From contig NC_133028.1 in NCBI RefSeq assembly GCF_048771995.1, positions 5,763,501-5,827,500 of the forward strand: a DNA stretch of 64,000 nucleotides, in the 5' to 3' direction. Source of the stretch: Taeniopygia guttata (Eukaryota > Chordata > Aves > Passeriformes > Estrildidae). Position numbers and translations under genes: made by a program. The number at the start of each line of letters is the position of its first letter. Within the stretch, counting starts at the first letter, position 1. The notes beneath the pieces were generated by a model. The model worked only from the letters and a program-made list of their open reading frames with translations. It made no database searches and was not told the DNA's origin. This document shows positions 61,401 through 64,000 of the stretch, piece by piece.

Positions 61401-64000
61401 TACAGCTATATTGAGGCATTAAAAAAACCTGATGTCTTCATCAAATTGTGAAACTGGATTTTAAATCCCAACTTCTAGAATATGTGTATATATCACATAT
61501 ATCTATGGGCATCAGATATTTTGATTTGTACTCTGAACCTGCAAGGCTGTGTTCATGCTCTTTTCTGAGAAACTATTGCCTGATACTTTATTTTGAATGG
61601 AAATGTTCCTGTAATTGCTTCCAGGAAATCACCTGACGAGAATAAATGAGGAAATGTGGGAATTGCTAAGATGCGCTCACAGTGAGATTGTCTCACTCTG
61701 TAATGATGGGGGTGGCACAGAAGCAGTGCCTGGAAAATGCAACTTCTCCTTCTAGATCTCACACTGCCTGGGCTGGGACCAAGGTGCTGATTTCCAGTGG
61801 TGAAAACCATTTATTTTCCAGCATGGTTAATGGAACAGGGATACCTGTCATCTCAGCCTTCTCTGAAAGTTTTTACCCTAGGTATCTATTTGTTCAAAAT
61901 CTCAAATTGTCAGATGTTCATTGTAAAGCACTCAATATGAGCTGCTGTGCCAGGAAATGCTTCAGTAGATACCTGTCCTTACTAGTGAGTCTTGCCTCCA
62001 CTTTAGGTAATAGGTGGTTGTTAAAAAAATGTGATGTGGGTGAATAGTAGCTGTGCTGTAAAAACAAATTCCTTTCTCTCTCCTACCTTTAGTTAAAGAC
62101 CCAAAGACTTCACTTACTAGAATATTACAGGGATTGAAATCTAGTTTTTGGTGTAACAGGAAAGTGTTTAACCTCTTAAGCTTCAGGGAGAAGCTATGGT
62201 AAAATTGGAAAATATCAGAAATCTAAAAATAAATCAAATATTGGTCAAGGAATACAAAACCTGGAGGTACTTAAAAAGATAAAATTATTTGGGAGGAGTA
62301 GGGAAGGAACTGTCTTTTTGTAGGAGAAGGATATTTACTTGTGAGGTGAATCATGATGTAGGAAAGTTAAATAGATGTAGAGAGATTTCAAAGTTCAGAA
62401 GACAAGCTTAGCATTTTAAGAAACATCTCAGAGTGACTAAGGAAATGTGTCTAACTTCCAGTATTACACTTGTGCATATTTACTCTTTGTTGACCAAAAC
62501 CAAAGATATTTTAGAATGTTCTGTACAAATTGTGTGAGTTGTATCTGTCCCATGCACCTGCCAAGTAAATTGCAAGTCAGAAGTATTTACCTTCAGCTGC
62601 AGTTCTGGGCAATATGCAAGTGTTACTGAGAGGATGGGCATGAATTTTGGAGGCTGGGCAACTGAATCTCCACCTGGGGTGTCTTAGCCCACCCACACCA
62701 TGTGCTGGTATGCTCTGAGCAGAAACAGTGACAATATCCTGCCCAACCCAAGAAAGTTAAAGGCAGATGCAGCTTTTGTGTGTCAACAGTGCATGATGGA
62801 TGTCCAGCCAGGGGAATGCTCAGCTGGGCTGATGTACAAAGTACAAAATGTACAAAGGGGATCTGAGAACTCAGCTATTTCCCAAAGACTTGGAGAGAAC
62901 TGATTGAAGAAGGTGAAGGCTTGCAGAGGTGCTGGTATTTCTGTGTCTAGGATACTGTTGTGTCCTCAACTACAGCCCTGAAAAGCCTTTTAGAATTATT
63001 AGAAAAATTAAAGATTCCTGGACCCTGGAGTGTGTATTTGTCCTGATACTAACATAGGTCAACCCTTCAACTGTGCTGAATATGACTTTTCTTAGGAGCA
63101 GTTTCATTTAATCTTTCTTCATTAGACCTGAAAATACAGTTCTCCAACATCTAAAGGATGAATTTAGGGGCTCTGAAGGAGTTTGTCATTTAAGAAAGCC
63201 CTTTAAATTAATTTTAGCTTGATCAAGGCTTTGCAGCCGTTGATAATTTAAAAAATTATCATAGCATGAGTATTAGCCATGTATGGGTAATTCACTTTCC
63301 CTGTGAGGTTCCCAGCTCCAGCAGAAGAAAGATTGTGTCATTTTATCTCTGGATATGTACTGTGGGCCATAGTGTTTGGCATAGGGGTAAATAAGCTGCT
63401 AATGACCTCTCTACTCATGGCTCTGTGTAAGAATAGATCGTGCAACAACATTACCATAAAACCATTACAGTAAACTGCACAGTTAATGACACAAAGCCTT
63501 GTCTGTGAGTATGTGGCTGTAGAGATAAGGGAAATCAAGCTGTTCCTCTAGCTCACCGAAAAATGGCTAAACAAGAGAATTAGACCACTGTTTGTAAATA
63601 TTCATTTTGTCTTCCTACCCCTCTTTTTGAAGCTCTGCTAACAGCACCCATTCTGTGTGAAGTCCAAGAGTTAAAATGGTCTGGTGCTATTCTTTAGATG
63701 CTTCCCTTGGCAATCAGGTAGGTATTCCCCAGCTCAGCTCTGCGGGGAAGGTACCAATTGCAAAGGAAAGGGTGTGGTGGGGCTGAAGAAGGTTCTCCAA
63801 GCAACAGGGAAGAATCTCATCATTCAGGGAGTGGATGCCTGGCACTGCTGCACCTCTGATCATAGCAATGATGTAGTGCTGTTCTCTTCCAGATCTTGAC
63901 ACAGGGCTGGGTTAGTAAGAGGATTATCCAGCAGGTTGAAGAAAGTGATTGTTCCTCTCTGTTTCACAGCTGTGGGGGGATGTCACAGTTGCTGGCTGGA

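Larger units (their letters stand above)
53281..64000 (+). other. REEP1: REEP1 intron 1, remainder to window end
   Basis: Mostly AT-rich intronic DNA. A GC-richer patch at about 53550-53900 (with a donor-like GCCAGTAAGTG at 53679) is unexplained. Apart from the short tandem repeats listed, I recognise no exon, RNA gene or repeat family. Confidence 0.55.

Noticed and set aside
48634-64000. REEP1 exon 2
   Set aside because: I looked for codons for LIFGTLYPAYYSYKAV after an acceptor and found none; intron 1 is very long in mammals, so the exon is probably outside.

Overview
This window looks like nuclear DNA from a bird, most likely a songbird. The evidence is AT-rich intergenic sequence with CR1 LINE ends, a tRNA-Ile-headed/CR1-tailed SINE of the TguSINE1 type (34180-34313), solo LTRs of avian endogenous retroviruses, two CpG-island promoters, and multi-exon vertebrate genes with GT-AG introns. 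There are no bacterial or phage features; most open frames of 60-200 codons are chance or shadow frames.

Positions 1-28800 (minus strand) hold a complete coding copy of KDM3A (JMJD1A), the JmjC-domain H3K9me1/2 demethylase. I traced 25 coding exons by splice sites, reading phase and recalled similarity to vertebrate KDM3A. They join in frame into 3972 nt, i.e. 1323 residues plus stop (human protein: 1321). All parts are present: the cysteine-rich zinc finger (exon 12), the LRNLL nuclear-receptor box (exon 16) and the JmjC iron ligands H1122/D1124/H1251 (exons 21 and 23). Two of its 24 coding introns use a GC instead of a GT donor (introns 2 and 23).

Positions 28.5-29.9 kb are the KDM3A CpG-island promoter, with paired inverted CCAAT boxes, GC boxes, an NRF1 palindrome and a YY1 site. 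Just beyond is a layered repeat: a minus-strand CR1 end with an internal deletion, tandemly duplicated with its flank (~194-bp unit), whose second copy is split by a 604-bp solo LTR (30344-30947).

Positions 31-48 kb are intergenic. They contain a TguSINE1 copy, an ancient MIR-type SINE, CR1 fragments, a 180-bp segment present twice 2160 bp apart (about 96% identical), several short tandem duplications, a possible LTR near 45.2-45.7 kb, a small orphan CpG island (46.15-46.45 kb) and a solo LTR with inverted-repeat ends (46843-47480).

Positions 48.2-64 kb (plus strand) begin REEP1: a CpG-island promoter and the 32-nt coding part of exon 1 (MVSWIISRLVV, donor GTGAGT). The remaining 15.4 kb is the start of its long first intron; no later REEP1 exon was recognised. 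KDM3A and REEP1 are thus divergent neighbours about 20 kb apart, the same order as in mammals. I found no clearly new biological system. The best leads are the two GC-AG introns (one only 81 nt, with a stop at its own acceptor), the KDM3A two-codon uORF, the orphan CpG island, the 2.16-kb-spaced duplication and the nested repeat history.
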